This document shows, one piece after another, positions 8,780 to 18,335 of a stretch of DNA of 64,000 bases. The notes beneath the pieces are model-generated. The model did not search any database. It worked only from the letters and a program-made list of their open reading frames with translations, and had not been told where the DNA came from. Every line of letters starts with the position of its first letter. Positions within the stretch are counted from its first letter, which is position 1. The stretch spans positions 27,413 through 91,412 of the forward strand of contig JALORE010000002.1 of NCBI GenBank assembly GCA_025459125.1. The letters run 5' to 3'. The stretch is from Planctomycetota bacterium. Its GTDB lineage: Bacteria; Planctomycetota; Phycisphaerae; Sedimentisphaerales; Anaerobacaceae. The position numbers were made by a program, and so were the translations under genes.

Positions 8780-9667
8780 ATGCAACGACGGGAATTCCTG
8801 GTGAATTCGTGTGCGGTGAGTGTGGTGGCGATGAGCGGTGAAACGCTGTTGGCGCGAGAGGCGCCGGAGCAGATGAAGCGGAAGTCCAAGGAGAGTGAGC
8901 CGGCGTTTCGCAGCCGGGTTCTCAAGGAGCGTGCCCAGGAGAAGGGGCCGGCGAAGGAGGGCCGCCTGCCGGGCGGGAGCTGTTACGAGCTGCGGCGGTA
9001 CGAGATTGAGACGGAAGCGCAGAAGGCGGGTCTCGACAAGTTTCTGAGCGAGGCAGCCATCGAGGCTTGGAACGGGCTGGGGATCAAACCGGTGGGTGTC
9101 TTCTACCCGGTGGAGGGCCTGAGCCCGGTGTATGTCCTGTTGCCACACCGCAGCCTGATGTCATTTTCCACCGCCCTGCAGCGATTGAGCGAGAACCAGG
9201 AGTACCTGGCGAAAGGGGCGGACTTCCTCAATGCTCCGGCGGAGCAGCCGGCGTACAAGAGCGTGGAGGTCCAGCTCATGGCGGCCTTCCAGGGCATGCC
9301 GCAGCTCGAGAGGCCGGTGGACGCGCCCGGCCGGATCTTCCAACTGCGGACGTACGAGAGCCCCAGCGAGAAGACGGGTCTCAAGAAGATCGAGATGTTC
9401 AACACCGCCGAGATCCAGATCTTCCGCAAAGTCGGTCTGCACCCGGTCTTCTTCGGCCAGACCCTCGCCGGGATCAAGATGCCCAACCTGACGTACATGC
9501 TGGGCTTTCAGGACATGGACGAGAGCAAGGCCAACTGGAAGAAGTTCGGCGCCGATCCCGACTGGCAGAAGTTGCGGGCGATGCCGGAGTATGCCGACAA
9601 GGCGATCCTCCGGAACAAGGGCATCACCAACCTGTACCTCAAGCCGGCGAGCTACTCGCAGATCTGA
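8780..9667 (+). CDS. Tat-exported NIPSNAP-family protein (295 aa)
   Basis: Start placed at ATG 8780 (MQRREFLVNSC), preceded by GTGAGGAG. The QRREFL plus hydrophobic segment is a twin-arginine signal, so export of a folded protein is likely. Two NIPSNAP-type ferredoxin-like repeats follow: the first begins CYELRRYEIET (about residue 75), the second IFQLRTYESPSEK (about residue 180), each with the family's pattern of a short helix and a GIKPVGVF / GLHPVFFG strand. NIPSNAP domains are dimeric alpha-beta barrels of poorly defined function. It stands alone between repeat-filled spacers. An upstream in-frame ATG at 8645 would bypass the Tat signal and is unlikely. Confidence 0.88.
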   Translation: MQRREFLVNSCAVSVVAMSGETLLAREAPEQMKRKSKESEPAFRSRVLKERAQEKGPAKEGRLPGGSCYELRRYEIETEAQKAGLDKFLSEAAIEAWNGLGIKPVGVFYPVEGLSPVYVLLPHRSLMSFSTALQRLSENQEYLAKGADFLNAPAEQPAYKSVEVQLMAAFQGMPQLERPVDAPGRIFQLRTYESPSEKTGLKKIEMFNTAEIQIFRKVGLHPVFFGQTLAGIKMPNLTYMLGFQDMDESKANWKKFGADPDWQKLRAMPEYADKAILRNKGITNLYLKPASYSQI

Positions 9668-9727
9668 GGACGACTGGACGTAATGAGTTGTGACCGGCAA
9701 AGCCGGTAATCAAGACCATCTGCGGCA

Positions 9728-9808
9728 GGGTGCCATGTCTACGCCTTGTAGACAGGGCCTGACTTCGCGGGCCGAACATGCCTGCGCAAAGCCGTAGGCA
9801 TGGCACCC
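9728..9808. repeat. Imperfect inverted repeat (GGGTGCCATG family)
   Basis: GGGTGCCATGTCTACG at 9728-9743 pairs with CGTAGGCATGGCACCC at 9793-9808 (one mismatch). A short CTACGCCTTGTAG hairpin lies inside. No gene in this spacer. Confidence 0.6.
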
Positions 9809-9886
9809 ACCCGTTAACGAAGTCACTCGTCAAAACTCATCAAGGCCGATGGGGTTTGTAGGATGCACGGCAAAAGGAGACAACCC

Positions 9887-10639
9887 ATGCCTCGGCACGA
9901 TCCATCCCGGCGTGGTTTCACGTTGATCGAGTTGCTGGTGGTCATTGCGATCATGGCAATCCTGATGGGGATCCTGGTGCCGGCGTTGCACAAGGTGCGT
10001 TTTCACGCGAGCGAGACGGCGTGTCTGAGCAACCTGCGGCAGGTGAACATGGCCTTGCTGGCCTATGCCAACGAGGATACCCGGGGCCGTCTGCCTCTGG
10101 AGCCGACCGAGCACAACTCCCATCCGGGCCTGTTGAGCCTGCTCGGCGCGTACCGGGATGGGGGCCTCATGGAGGCGTTCTACTGCCCGCAGGCTCGCTA
10201 TCTGGAGAAGAATGCCAACGATCCCAACGGCGGCACGCCGGCCGGCAGCACGGACTCCGTGATCGATACACCGGAGAATCGCCAAGCCGGCAATATCACG
10301 TACATCTACTGGAGCTTTCGCAAGAACAAGCCCGGACAGGCGGGGGGCACTTGGCGGGACACCTCACAGTTCCTGCCGCGGCAGCTCACGGCCAATGGCA
10401 TCGAGAGCCATTGGGATTGGCTGGGTACGACCAAGGATAAGACATACCAGACCAAGCAGTACTGGTCCTGCACGCTCGCCCGGCCGGGGGAGATCTGGGT
10501 GGTCTGCGACTTCTTCCGCAAAGGCGGCATCTTCCCGCACGGCCGCAAGGGCGGCGCCACCGAGGGCGGCGTCAACGTCGGTTTCCTCGACGGACACGCC
10601 GGCCGCGTGGTCAAGCAACCCAAGGACAGCTATCGCTGA
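9887..10639 (+). CDS. Prepilin-like secreted protein with C-terminal DGH motif (250 aa)
   Basis: ATG 9887 ([17 protein letters not shown]) is chosen over ATG 9863 because AAAAGGAG lies just upstream of it. The [18 protein letters not shown] segment is a type IV prepilin/pseudopilin cleavage-methylation site followed by one membrane helix. The body has [20 protein letters not shown], and the end has [14 protein letters not shown], the DGH signature of the large DUF1559-like prepilin expansions known in planctomycetes. The individual role is unknown; membrane anchoring after prepilin peptidase processing is expected. No pilus-assembly genes are nearby. Two related genes lie at 45363-46979. Confidence 0.9.
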   Translation: MPRHDPSRRGFTLIELLVVIAIMAILMGILVPALHKVRFHASETACLSNLRQVNMALLAYANEDTRGRLPLEPTEHNSHPGLLSLLGAYRDGGLMEAFYCPQARYLEKNANDPNGGTPAGSTDSVIDTPENRQAGNITYIYWSFRKNKPGQAGGTWRDTSQFLPRQLTANGIESHWDWLGTTKDKTYQTKQYWSCTLARPGEIWVVCDFFRKGGIFPHGRKGGATEGGVNVGFLDGHAGRVVKQPKDSYR

Positions 10640-10973
10640 GCGTAGGCAAAAGCCTCGGGCTGTTGTGGCCAGATGCTCACTTGTTGCCGCACGCGTCGTC
10701 TCTGTACTCATGGCTGAGAACAGAATGAGCTATGGGAGACAAGTGTGCGATGTTGGCTGACGTCCATCTTGTTCGGGCGTGGTTCGGATTCATCTCGCTG
10801 ATGCTGTTGTTGCGCGTACCGCTCCTCATTGCGGTGAACCGATCGTATCCACGGGCGCGCGGTGGCCACCTGCTTCTCCCGGCTTTGGCACGTCTGCATC
10901 GGGTACGGCATCGGTGAGGAATTGCTCCAGCAGCGGCGAGAACCCTGCGGCCGGGGAGTGAAGGAGACTGATC
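10640..10973. other. Gene-poor spacer
   Basis: Contains one short ORF (about 10750-10917) with a hydrophobic run (WFGFISLMLLLRVPLLIAV) behind a weak GGGAG, but no family resemblance. Not called as a gene. Confidence 0.4.
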
Positions 10974-11438
10974 GTGTCTACGCGTGCGAGCGTCCGTCGT
11001 CATCCCATTCATCCGATGCTGGTCGTCTTTCCCCTGGGTCTGTGGATCTTCTCGTTTGTCTGCCATCTGGTCTATGTCCTCGGGGGGCCGGCGGTGTGGT
11101 ACACGGTGGGGTTGTATGCCATGGGCGGAGGCATCGTCGGGGCCGTGCTGGCTGCCGTACCGGGGCTGATCGACTTCCTGACGCTGGGTCGATCGCGGGT
11201 GCAGACGATCGCGCTCTCCCATATGATTGCCCACACGAGTGCGCTGACGATCTTCGCGGTCGCGTTTGGCATCGCCGTCTTCTCGACGGATTACAGCATG
11301 GTCCCGTTTGTGCTCAGCGTGATTGGTCTGGCGGCAGTGGGTGTGGGCGGCTGGCTGGGCGGAGCGCTCGTGTACGAGCACGGCGTAGGCGTCGAATGCG
11401 AAGCACGGGAAGAGGTGCCGATGGTCGAGCACGCGTAG
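10974..11438 (+). CDS. DUF2231-family integral membrane protein (154 aa)
   Basis: Starts at GTG 10974 with AAGGAG upstream. The opening HPIHPMLVVFPLGLW is the DUF2231 signature (conserved paired His/Pro before the first helix). Four transmembrane segments follow, with the second containing the small-residue-rich AVPGLIDFLTL loop. DUF2231 proteins are putative redox or haem-associated membrane proteins, but the activity is not established. Converges with accC, with only 8 nt between the two stops. Confidence 0.88.
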   Translation: MSTRASVRRHPIHPMLVVFPLGLWIFSFVCHLVYVLGGPAVWYTVGLYAMGGGIVGAVLAAVPGLIDFLTLGRSRVQTIALSHMIAHTSALTIFAVAFGIAVFSTDYSMVPFVLSVIGLAAVGVGGWLGGALVYEHGVGVECEAREEVPMVEHA

Positions 11439-11446
11439 CAGCCCGC

Positions 11447-12784
11447 TCAGAAGTTGCGCTCGACGAAGCCGGTGTCGATCTTGCCTTTGACGAAGAGGTT
11501 GTGCGAAAGGATCTCCAGGCAGGCGGGGATGGTGGTCTTGATCGGTTGGACGGTGAATTCCTCCAGGGCACGCCGCATGGTGGCGATGGCGGCGGCACGC
11601 GTCTTCTGGTGGACGACCAGCTTGGCGATGAGGGAATCGTAGTGCGGATCGACCGTCCAGCCCTGGCAGGCGTGGGTGTCCACCCGCACGCCGGGACCGC
11701 CGGGAGCGCGGTATTCGGTGATCGTCCCGGGACAGGGCGCGAAGTTGTTCTTCGGGTCTTCCGCGTTGATCCGGCATTCCATCGCCACGCCCTGATGCAG
11801 GATGTCCTTCTGACGCAGGCCCAGCGGCTGCCCGCTGGCGACCTGGATTTGCAGCTTGATGAGATCCTGGCCGGTGACCATTTCCGTCACGGGGTGCTCG
11901 ACCTGGATGCGGGTGTTGACCTCGATGAAGTAGAACTTCCTGTCCTTGTCCAGGAGGAATTCGACCGTGGCGGCGTTGACATAGTTGGCCTCCTTGATGA
12001 GGCGCGTAGCGGCGTCCGCCAGGCGCTGCCGATCGCGCTCCTCGAGCACGGGGCAGGGCGACTCCTCGATCATCTTCTGGTGGCGGCGCTGGATGGAGCA
12101 GTCTCGCTCGTAGAAGTGCAGGACGTTGCCCTCCGCGTCGGCCATGACCTGGACCTCGACGTGCCGGGGTTCGACGATGAACTTCTCGAGATAGACGCTG
12201 CCGTCGCCGAAGGCGGCTTGGGCCTCGGTTTTGGCGGCATTGAAGGCCGCGCGGAGGCTGATGTCGTTGTGGACGACGCGCATGCCGCGACCGCCGCCGC
12301 CGGCGACCGCCTTGATGATGATGGGGTAGCCGATCTGGTTGGCGAGCTTCATCGCTTCCGCGTCGTTGGCCAGGACGCCTTCGGAGCCTGGGACGATGGG
12401 CACCTTGGCCTTACGGGCCAGCTTGCGGGCCTCGACCTTATCGCCGAGCAGGCGCATGGCTTCGACGCCCGGGCCGACGAACCCGATGCCGCAGTCCCGG
12501 CAGATCTCGGCAAAGTTGATATTCTCCGCGAGGAACCCGTAGCCGGGGTGGATCGCGTCGACGTTGGTGATCTCCGCGGCGCTGATGATCCGCGGGATGT
12601 TGAGGTAGCTCTGGTCGCAGTCGGCCGGCCCGATGCAGATCGCCTCGTCCGCCAGACGCAGATAGGGCGCGTTCCGGTCCGCCTCCGAGTAGACCGCGAC
12701 GGTCTCTATCCCCAGCTCGTGGCAGGCTCGAATGATTCGCAGGGCGATTTCGCCGCGGTTGGCGACCAGGATTCGTGATAGCAT
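11447..12784 (-). CDS. accC: Acetyl-CoA carboxylase biotin carboxylase subunit
   Basis: Catalyses ATP- and bicarbonate-dependent carboxylation of biotin on AccB, the first half-reaction of malonyl-CoA synthesis. The 445-aa length is typical. [17 protein letters not shown] begins the N-terminal domain; the ATP-grasp glycine loop is [11 protein letters not shown] (about residue 163); [18 protein letters not shown] carries the catalytic and ligand-binding Glu/Asn/Arg residues; FAPCPGTI marks the C-terminal domain. It lies 105 nt downstream of accB on the same strand, an arrangement found in many bacteria. The carboxyltransferase subunits are not in the window. Confidence 0.96.
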   Translation of the reverse strand: MLSRILVANRGEIALRIIRACHELGIETVAVYSEADRNAPYLRLADEAICIGPADCDQSYLNIPRIISAAEITNVDAIHPGYGFLAENINFAEICRDCGIGFVGPGVEAMRLLGDKVEARKLARKAKVPIVPGSEGVLANDAEAMKLANQIGYPIIIKAVAGGGGRGMRVVHNDISLRAAFNAAKTEAQAAFGDGSVYLEKFIVEPRHVEVQVMADAEGNVLHFYERDCSIQRRHQKMIEESPCPVLEERDRQRLADAATRLIKEANYVNAATVEFLLDKDRKFYFIEVNTRIQVEHPVTEMVTGQDLIKLQIQVASGQPLGLRQKDILHQGVAMECRINAEDPKNNFAPCPGTITEYRAPGGPGVRVDTHACQGWTVDPHYDSLIAKLVVHQKTRAAAIATMRRALEEFTVQPIKTTIPACLEILSHNLFVKGKIDTGFVERNF

Positions 12785-12889
12785 TCCGTCTGGCTCTTCT
12801 TTCCGAAGCTCAATTGGGAGTCTGACGTGTCCAGGAGAACCACGAGAGTCTCCCGCCGGTTCTTGCCCCCAGACTCTAGACGCTGTGCA

Positions 12890-13369
12890 TCAATCCGGCT
12901 TGACCCGGAACAGGACCTGGCCGTATTCGACGGCCTGGCCGTTCGCCGCGGCTTTCTCGACGATCGTGCCGCTGACTTCCGCCCGGATCTCATTCATCAC
13001 CTTCATGGCCTCGATGATGCCGACCACCGTCTGCGGGTCGACGTGTGCCCCGATCTCCACGTACGGCTCGGAGTCCGGGCTCGGCGCCACGTAGAAGGTG
13101 CCCACGATGGGAGACCGCACCTCCAGCAGTCCCTCTCCTTTGGCATGAGCGGGGGCCGGTCCGCTGGCGGCCGGGGCCGGGATAGGAGTCCCCATGCCCG
13201 GCAGGGAGGCGAACAGAGGTCCCAGGGTCGTGGGAGGCTGGGGCGGTTGGGCCCGCTGCAGGGAAACGTAGTCCTCCCCATGGCGGATGTCGATCTTGAC
13301 CAGATCGTTTTCCTTCATGATCTTGATCAACTCTTTGATCTTCTGGACATCGGCGTCTTTTTCGGCCAT
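12890..13369 (-). CDS. accB: Acetyl-CoA carboxylase biotin carboxyl carrier protein
   Basis: Start set at ATG 13369 (MAEKDADVQKIKELI), preceded by AAAGGA, giving 159 aa. The N-terminal helix region (KIKELIKIMKENDLVKIDI) is typical of AccB, followed by a Pro/Ala-rich linker (about residues 45-75) and the biotinyl domain with the biotinylated lysine in EAMKVMNE. The thumb-containing EPYVEIGAHV stretch is present. First gene of an accB-accC unit with a promoter about 95 nt upstream. Confidence 0.95.
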   Translation of the reverse strand: MAEKDADVQKIKELIKIMKENDLVKIDIRHGEDYVSLQRAQPPQPPTTLGPLFASLPGMGTPIPAPAASGPAPAHAKGEGLLEVRSPIVGTFYVAPSPDSEPYVEIGAHVDPQTVVGIIEAMKVMNEIRAEVSGTIVEKAAANGQAVEYGQVLFRVKPD

Positions 13370-13462
13370 TGTCGCGTCCTTTCCCAAAGACCCGCCCGGG
13401 CACTCCAGAGTCCCTGTACCACTCCCGGTCCGGGGTTGGGATGGTCGTCTGATTGTCAGGCC

Positions 13463-13490
13463 AGTATAGCGGCCGTGCGAGCGTCTGCAA
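13463..13490 (-). promoter_or_regulatory. Probable promoter of accB-accC
   Basis: Minus strand TTGCAG, 16-nt spacer, TATACT; predicted leader about 85 nt. Confidence 0.6.
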
Positions 13491-13689
13491 TACAATTCCG
13501 GGAGTGACCGGTCCGGTCGGGGTCCATCCCGTGGCCCTTGTCGCGACGCCCGGGCTCTTGCAGCACCTCAGGAGTCACGCCTCATGGCAGGCGGAAGATG
13601 TTAAGATGGGTAAGATGGTGAATGGGCGTGAGCGGATGCTCGTGTGGCAGTGTCCAGGCCGAGAGCCGTGGTCTGTAGTGTACCTGTGA

Positions 13690-13791
13690 TACCGATCACG
13701 CCTGAGCCAGATTCCGGGTGGCAGCGGCAAGCGGAGTCCTCGGAGCTTGCCGCTGCCACCCACGCTACGAAATCCTCAGGCGTAATCCGTA
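13690..13791. repeat. Intergenic element C: short member of the element A family
   Basis: Terminal inverted repeats TACCGATCACGCCTGAG (13690-13706) and CTCAGGCGTAATCCGTA (13775-13791) match with 2 mismatches in 17. The core is a 17-bp perfect hairpin (13716-13732 with 13745-13761, GGGTGGCAGCGGCAAGC), with a 12-nt loop where element A carries its two inner hairpins. Confidence 0.8.
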
Positions 13792-14012
13792 CAAGGGCAT
13801 GTCGAATAACGCCTCCCGGCGTCACTACGAGCCAAGCTGCGTTTGAGGATGGAGGCTGCCTGTAGCACCGCCGCCCCCGGCTGTGGAGTTGAGGGGATCA
13901 TGCCCGAGGGCGGGCATGCCACATGTTGGGGAGCGCCTGCCGCCCGGCGCGAGGTGGCGGGTACGGCGTATGAGACGCGCATGAGTGCCAGGGCAGCGCT
14001 GGCTTCCGGGCG
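13792..14012. other. Spacer with a degenerate hairpin, no gene
   Basis: Contains the small palindrome CATGCCCGAGGGCGGGCATG near 13899 but no supported ORF. Confidence 0.5.
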
Positions 14013-14050
14013 CAAAAAGAAACGCCGCGGCCACCGGGGACCGCGGCGTT
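14013..14050 (-). terminator. Terminator of the DUF11 lipoprotein gene
   Basis: On the minus strand AACGCCGCGG, 10-nt loop, CCGCGGCGTT, then TCTTTTTG, starting 12 nt after the stop codon. Confidence 0.85.
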
Positions 14051-14061
14051 CGAACTCATGA

Positions 14062-15873
14062 CTAATTGCCGTGATTCTGCTGATAGATATGCGTGGCTTC
14101 CATCGACTCGATCGGCAGCGCGATCTGATCGGTGTGCATCGTGGCCTTGAACCGCACGTCGCCGGCCTGCAGGCCCTTCACGACGATGCGCCAGGTGGCC
14201 TTGGTCTTCGGCTCCAGGCTGCGGAGCGGGGCGAAGCTGATGGTCTTGCCCATCAGCGAGCCGGGCGTCGCGCCGGCCGAGGAGACGTACTGCACCTTGT
14301 CGTCGAGCAGACACATGATCCGGACGTTGCCGTCGGCGGCCGAGCCTTCGTTGCTGGCCGTGATGGTATACGTTGTCGTGCCGCCGACCTCCACGGGATC
14401 TTCCATATCGATCACATCGAGCCGCGTGGCGGCGATCCCGGTGATCGCGGTCTTGGAGGCGTCCGTGGCCGGCTCGGCACAGTACGCGGAGGCCGTCGCA
14501 CTGGCCAGCAGATCGCCTTCCTCCACGGGCGTGTAGGAGATCCGCACCTTCTTCGAGGTGTTGGGTTCCAGGGTGCCGAGCTCCCAGATCAGCTTGGCGC
14601 CGGAGAACTGGGCGCCGGCGGTCGCCTCGATGCCGGTCACCCCGGGCGGAATACTGTCCTCGATGACCGTGTTCTGCGCGGGCCCATCGCCCTTGTTGAA
14701 GACGGAGATCTCATAGGATACCGACCGGCCCAGATACTGGCGTTTCGGACCGGACTTGGTCAGCGTCAGGACCGGCTGGCGGACATTTGTCGTCGTGGCC
14801 TCGGATTCCGCCTTCAGGCCGGAGTCCGAGGTGGCCATCGCCTTGCCGGAAAACGCGCCGGTCTTGGTCGCCCGCAGCTTGATGGAGAAGCTGCGCGACT
14901 CCCCGGCCGCCAACGTGCCGGCCTCCAGGAGGACCTTGCCCTTGCCGTCCGCGGTCAGCAGGCCGGCGGGCAGGTTGTCCACGATCTGGACGTTCTGGGC
15001 GGCCCCGGTGCCGGTGTTCCTCACCACGAACTCGATCGGGATCGATTCGCAGATCAGGGCCTCCGCCGGAGCGACCTTGCGGATCTCCAGGCTGGGCTCG
15101 ACGACCTTAACGACCGCGGAATCGCGGACCGTATGCGTGATGGACGTGGATTGCTGCAACGGCTTGGAGGTCGTGGCCACGCCGGAGATCTTGATGCTCT
15201 TGCTGGCCTTGGGCCCCAGGGAATCGATCTGCCACACCAGCTTGTTGCCTTCCGGCTGGACCATCGGCTCGGCCGCCCGGAATTCGAAGTCCGGGGAAAC
15301 CGTCTCGGTGATCGTGACGTCGGTCAGCACGGTGTCGGTCAGGTTGCTGACCTTGAGTGTGTAAGAGAACATGGTGCTCAGGCGCACCTCGGCGGGCAAG
15401 GTCTTGTCCACCTGAATCACGCCGAAGTCCCGCCGCGGGTAGATGATGGACTGGACGTGTCCGCCGGCTTCATCCACGGTCACCAGGGGCGCGCCAACGG
15501 GCGTTATCCTGTCGGCCGGGCCGGCCGTCGCACCCCGTTGGATGGGCTGCATCGGCTCGACGTTGGTCGTCACGACTTCCATCGTTGCGGCCCGTCGCGA
15601 GTCCGACTCAATGGGGGTCCGGGCCACGGCCTCTCTCTGCGGCTCGGCCTCGGGAGCAGAGGGCGTCGAAGCCGGAGCCGGGGCCGATCGGGTCCGGGAT
15701 CTCGAAGAACGCGACACCGGTATCGTCGGTCGAAGGTCCCGGTCCCAGAGGGACGTCCTTCCGGACAACCCTGCCGGCTTGGCGGAACGCTCAGACCTCG
15801 GACCGGGTGCGCTCCGGCATCCCGGTAGCAGCACGAAAGACACCAGAATCAGAATCGCCCAAACCTTCTTCAT
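14062..15873 (-). CDS. DUF11-repeat lipoprotein (603 aa)
   Basis: Start at ATG 15873 (MKKVWAILILVSF) with AAAGGAG upstream. LLPGC is a lipobox, so Cys is expected to be lipidated and the protein anchored at the outer membrane or envelope. A basic, Ser/Arg/Pro-rich linker (to about residue 150) precedes four to five DUF11 (conserved repeat) beta-sandwich modules, seen as repeated patterns such as VSNLTDTVLTDVTITETV, RNTGTGAAQNVQIVDNLP, FNKGDGPAQNTVIEDSIP and SNEGSAADGNVRI. DUF11 modules occur in envelope proteins, including chlamydial OmcB relatives and planctomycete surface proteins. A structural envelope role is inferred. Confidence 0.88.
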   Translation of the reverse strand: MKKVWAILILVSFVLLPGCRSAPGPRSERSAKPAGLSGRTSLWDRDLRPTIPVSRSSRSRTRSAPAPASTPSAPEAEPQREAVARTPIESDSRRAATMEVVTTNVEPMQPIQRGATAGPADRITPVGAPLVTVDEAGGHVQSIIYPRRDFGVIQVDKTLPAEVRLSTMFSYTLKVSNLTDTVLTDVTITETVSPDFEFRAAEPMVQPEGNKLVWQIDSLGPKASKSIKISGVATTSKPLQQSTSITHTVRDSAVVKVVEPSLEIRKVAPAEALICESIPIEFVVRNTGTGAAQNVQIVDNLPAGLLTADGKGKVLLEAGTLAAGESRSFSIKLRATKTGAFSGKAMATSDSGLKAESEATTTNVRQPVLTLTKSGPKRQYLGRSVSYEISVFNKGDGPAQNTVIEDSIPPGVTGIEATAGAQFSGAKLIWELGTLEPNTSKKVRISYTPVEEGDLLASATASAYCAEPATDASKTAITGIAATRLDVIDMEDPVEVGGTTTYTITASNEGSAADGNVRIMCLLDDKVQYVSSAGATPGSLMGKTISFAPLRSLEPKTKATWRIVVKGLQAGDVRFKATMHTDQIALPIESMEATHIYQQNHGN

Positions 15874-16408
15874 CACACCGCTCCTTTCATATCCTGAAGC
15901 TCGCCCTCCCAATTCGGCTGCCTTCCGCCCGGGCCCCGTTCAACACGGTGCCACGTGGCAAGGAGGCAAGCTTCGAGACATGTCCGACGTCGTCGCGACC
16001 ACACCTGGCGCTGCTGCATTTCCGTCCTGCACGGCAGGAATGCAATGGCCTGCTTCGGGTCGCCACCCCCAAGGGACGACTTGGCGTCTTGGGTTCTTCG
16101 GACCAATGACGCACCTTCTCATGTAGAATATGCAAAAGAACATGCGAAGGTACAAGGCAGACACTGCTGCCACTATTTTGCCTAATTATACTATGTTGCC
16201 CACTCTGTGGTCAAGTGCTAAGTCGTTGCATCATGGGGGATTGTGTTGGTCCGGTTGCCCAAAACAGGTTTGGATCGCTCTCACCAAGCTCTTATCGGAC
16301 AGGCGATTCGGATCGGCGCTAGGAAAATCGCTTGCATCGGTTTCGGCTTGCAGCTATGTTTCGTTCTTTTGGGGTCACGACGGTTATCCAGGTTGGGAGG
16401 CCAACGGC
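15874..16408. other. Long spacer holding the DUF11 gene leader and the region before the MetH/MetF-like gene
   Basis: No supported ORF. No SAM or cobalamin riboswitch core could be recognised ahead of the plus-strand methionine gene. Confidence 0.5.
16185..16214 (-). promoter_or_regulatory. Promoter of the DUF11 lipoprotein gene
   Basis: Minus strand TTGACC, 18-nt spacer, TATAAT. It lies about 310 nt before the ATG at 15873, so the transcript would have a leader of about 300 nt. The surrounding 150 bp are AT-richer than the neighbourhood. Confidence 0.65.
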
Positions 16409-18274
16409 GTGAAACGATCTGCCTTTGACCGGCTGGTCTCACAGCGGGTCCTCATCGGCGACGGGGCGATGGGCACCATGCTGTACCAGCACGGCGTCTT
16501 TCTAAACCGCTGCTTCGACGAGTTGAATCTGAGCGATCCGGGTCTGGTCAAGAAGGTCCATGCCGCCTACGTCGGGGCCGGCAGCGACCTGATCGAGACC
16601 AACACGTTCGGCGCCAACCGGCTGAAGCTCTCGAAGTTCGGCCTGGCCGCGGAAGTCGAGCCCATCAACCGGGCTGCGGTCCGCATCGCCAGAGAGGCCG
16701 CCCCGGACACCGTCCTGGTCGCCGGCTCCCTGGGGCCGTTGGGATGCGAGCTGGTGGGTCCGGGCCCGATAACCTCGAAGGAAGCAGGGCAGGTTTTTGA
16801 GGAACAGGGCCGGGCCCTCGTCTCGGCCGGTGTGGACCTGCTGATTCTGGAGACATTTGCCAATCCCGATGAGCTGCTGGTCGCGATCCGGGCGGTCGCG
16901 GGCTTGGGGGACCTTCCGCTCGTCGCGCAGATGACCGTTGGGGAGAATCAGGAGACCGTCTACGGGGAGCGGATCGACCAGGCTGTCGCACGAGTCGCGC
17001 AGGAGGAGGCGGTGGCTGTCGTGGGCCTGAACTGCTCGCTCGGCCCTTCCGGCATGCTCAGCAGCCTGGAGCTGGTGCGGCGCATCACGGACAAGCCCAT
17101 CGCCGTGCAGCCGAACGCCGGCATGCCCCGGCAGGTCGAGGGGCGGCAACTGTACATGTGCACCCCGGAGTACATGGCTGAGTACGCCAAGCGGTTCTTC
17201 GAAATGGGCGCACGCCTGATCGGCGGCTGTTGCGGCACGACGCCCGAGCATATTCGGGAGATCGTACGTGCGGTCCGCTCCATCAGCAAAGCAGGGGCGC
17301 AGAGCGCCGTCCCGGCCCGGGTCGAGGTCCAGCAGACAGCCCGTCCCGTCCTGCGGGAGCCGCAGCCGCTGGCTACGCGGTCCGGCCTGGGGGCGAAGCT
17401 GGCCGCCGGGGCGCCGGTGACGATGATCGAGATCACGCCGCCGCGCGGGATCGACGTGGCGGCCACCGTGGAAAAGGCCCGGCAGTGCGCCCGGGCCGGC
17501 GTGGACGCGATCAACATCCCGGATGGGCCGCGGGCGAGCTCCCGTCTCTCGCCGCTGGTCACGGCCGTGCGCATCCAGGAAGGGGCCGGCATCGAGGCCA
17601 TCCTTCACTTTTGCTGTCGCGACCGAAACCTGATCGGCATGCAGTCCGATATCCTCGGCGCCTCGGCCATCGGCCTGCGGAACCTGCTGATCATCACGGG
17701 CGATCCGCCCAAGCTGGGCGAGTACCCCAGCGCCACCGGCGTTTTCGACATGGATTCCATCGCTTTGACGGCGGTCGTGCGGAACCTCAATCGGGGCGTC
17801 GACATCGGCGGCAACAGCATTAATCCGCCCACGGCCTTGGTCATGGGCGTCGGCGCCAACCCGGTGGCCACCGACCTGGAGCGGGAAGTCGAGCGATTTC
17901 GCCAGAAAGTCCTGGCGGGAGCCGAGTTTGCGGTCACGCAGCCGGTGTTCGACGCCGAGTGCCTGTTTCGGTTTCTCGACGCGATCGAGGGCGCCGCGAT
18001 TCCGATCATCGCGGGGATCTGGCCGTTCACGAGCTATAAGAACGCCGAGTTCATGGCCAACGAGGTGCCCGGCGTGGTGGTCCCGCCGTCCCTGCTGGAG
18101 CGCATGCGCCAGGCGACGACCAAGGAGGACGGCCGGCTCCTGGGGATCGAGATCGCCCGCGAGCTGGTGGCCCGGGTCCGGGAACGCGTGGCGGGATTCG
18201 CCGTCAGTGCCCCGTTCGGCAACGTCGGCACCGCGCTGGCCGTGCTGGGGAAAGCGGACCCCGGGGCGGCGTGA
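16409..18274 (+). CDS. Bifunctional homocysteine S-methyltransferase / methylenetetrahydrofolate reductase
   Basis: Start at GTG 16409 (MKRSAFDRLVSQRVLIGDGAM) with GGGAGG 8 nt upstream; 621 aa. Residues 1-300 form a homocysteine methyltransferase barrel: GDGAMGTMLYQHG, then the zinc ligands in VVGLNCSLGP and RLIGGCCGTTPEH. Residues about 330-620 form a MetF-like FAD barrel (PVTMIEITPPRGIDV, IITGDPPK, FAVTQPVFDAE). This two-domain architecture is known from YitJ-type proteins, which couple methylenetetrahydrofolate reduction to methionine synthesis. There is no cobalamin-binding domain, so a B12-dependent partner, if any, is elsewhere. thyX follows 61 nt downstream and uses the same methylene-folate pool. 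Confidence 0.93.
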   Translation: MKRSAFDRLVSQRVLIGDGAMGTMLYQHGVFLNRCFDELNLSDPGLVKKVHAAYVGAGSDLIETNTFGANRLKLSKFGLAAEVEPINRAAVRIAREAAPDTVLVAGSLGPLGCELVGPGPITSKEAGQVFEEQGRALVSAGVDLLILETFANPDELLVAIRAVAGLGDLPLVAQMTVGENQETVYGERIDQAVARVAQEEAVAVVGLNCSLGPSGMLSSLELVRRITDKPIAVQPNAGMPRQVEGRQLYMCTPEYMAEYAKRFFEMGARLIGGCCGTTPEHIREIVRAVRSISKAGAQSAVPARVEVQQTARPVLREPQPLATRSGLGAKLAAGAPVTMIEITPPRGIDVAATVEKARQCARAGVDAINIPDGPRASSRLSPLVTAVRIQEGAGIEAILHFCCRDRNLIGMQSDILGASAIGLRNLLIITGDPPKLGEYPSATGVFDMDSIALTAVVRNLNRGVDIGGNSINPPTALVMGVGANPVATDLEREVERFRQKVLAGAEFAVTQPVFDAECLFRFLDAIEGAAIPIIAGIWPFTSYKNAEFMANEVPGVVVPPSLLERMRQATTKEDGRLLGIEIARELVARVRERVAGFAVSAPFGNVGTALAVLGKADPGAA

Positions 18275-18335
18275 TGGTCTTCCTGTCCTGCCCGGCGGGG
18301 CGCGGCACTTGTAGATTGTGTTTCAAGGAGCGTTC

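Noticed and set aside
10732..10917. 61-residue ORF with a hydrophobic stretch
   Set aside because: Weak ribosome-binding site and no similarity; overlapped by an equally long antisense ORF.
10862..12778. 638-residue plus-strand ORF across DUF2231 and accC
   Set aside because: accC on the minus strand is unambiguous; no recognisable domain in the long ORF.
14040..14060. GTTCGAA word resembling a tRNA T-loop
   Set aside because: It belongs to the DUF11 gene terminator hairpin; no cloverleaf can be built.
16130..16408. Possible SAM or cobalamin riboswitch ahead of the MetH/MetF-like gene
   Set aside because: No conserved core of either class could be found; the best promoter in this stretch points the other way.
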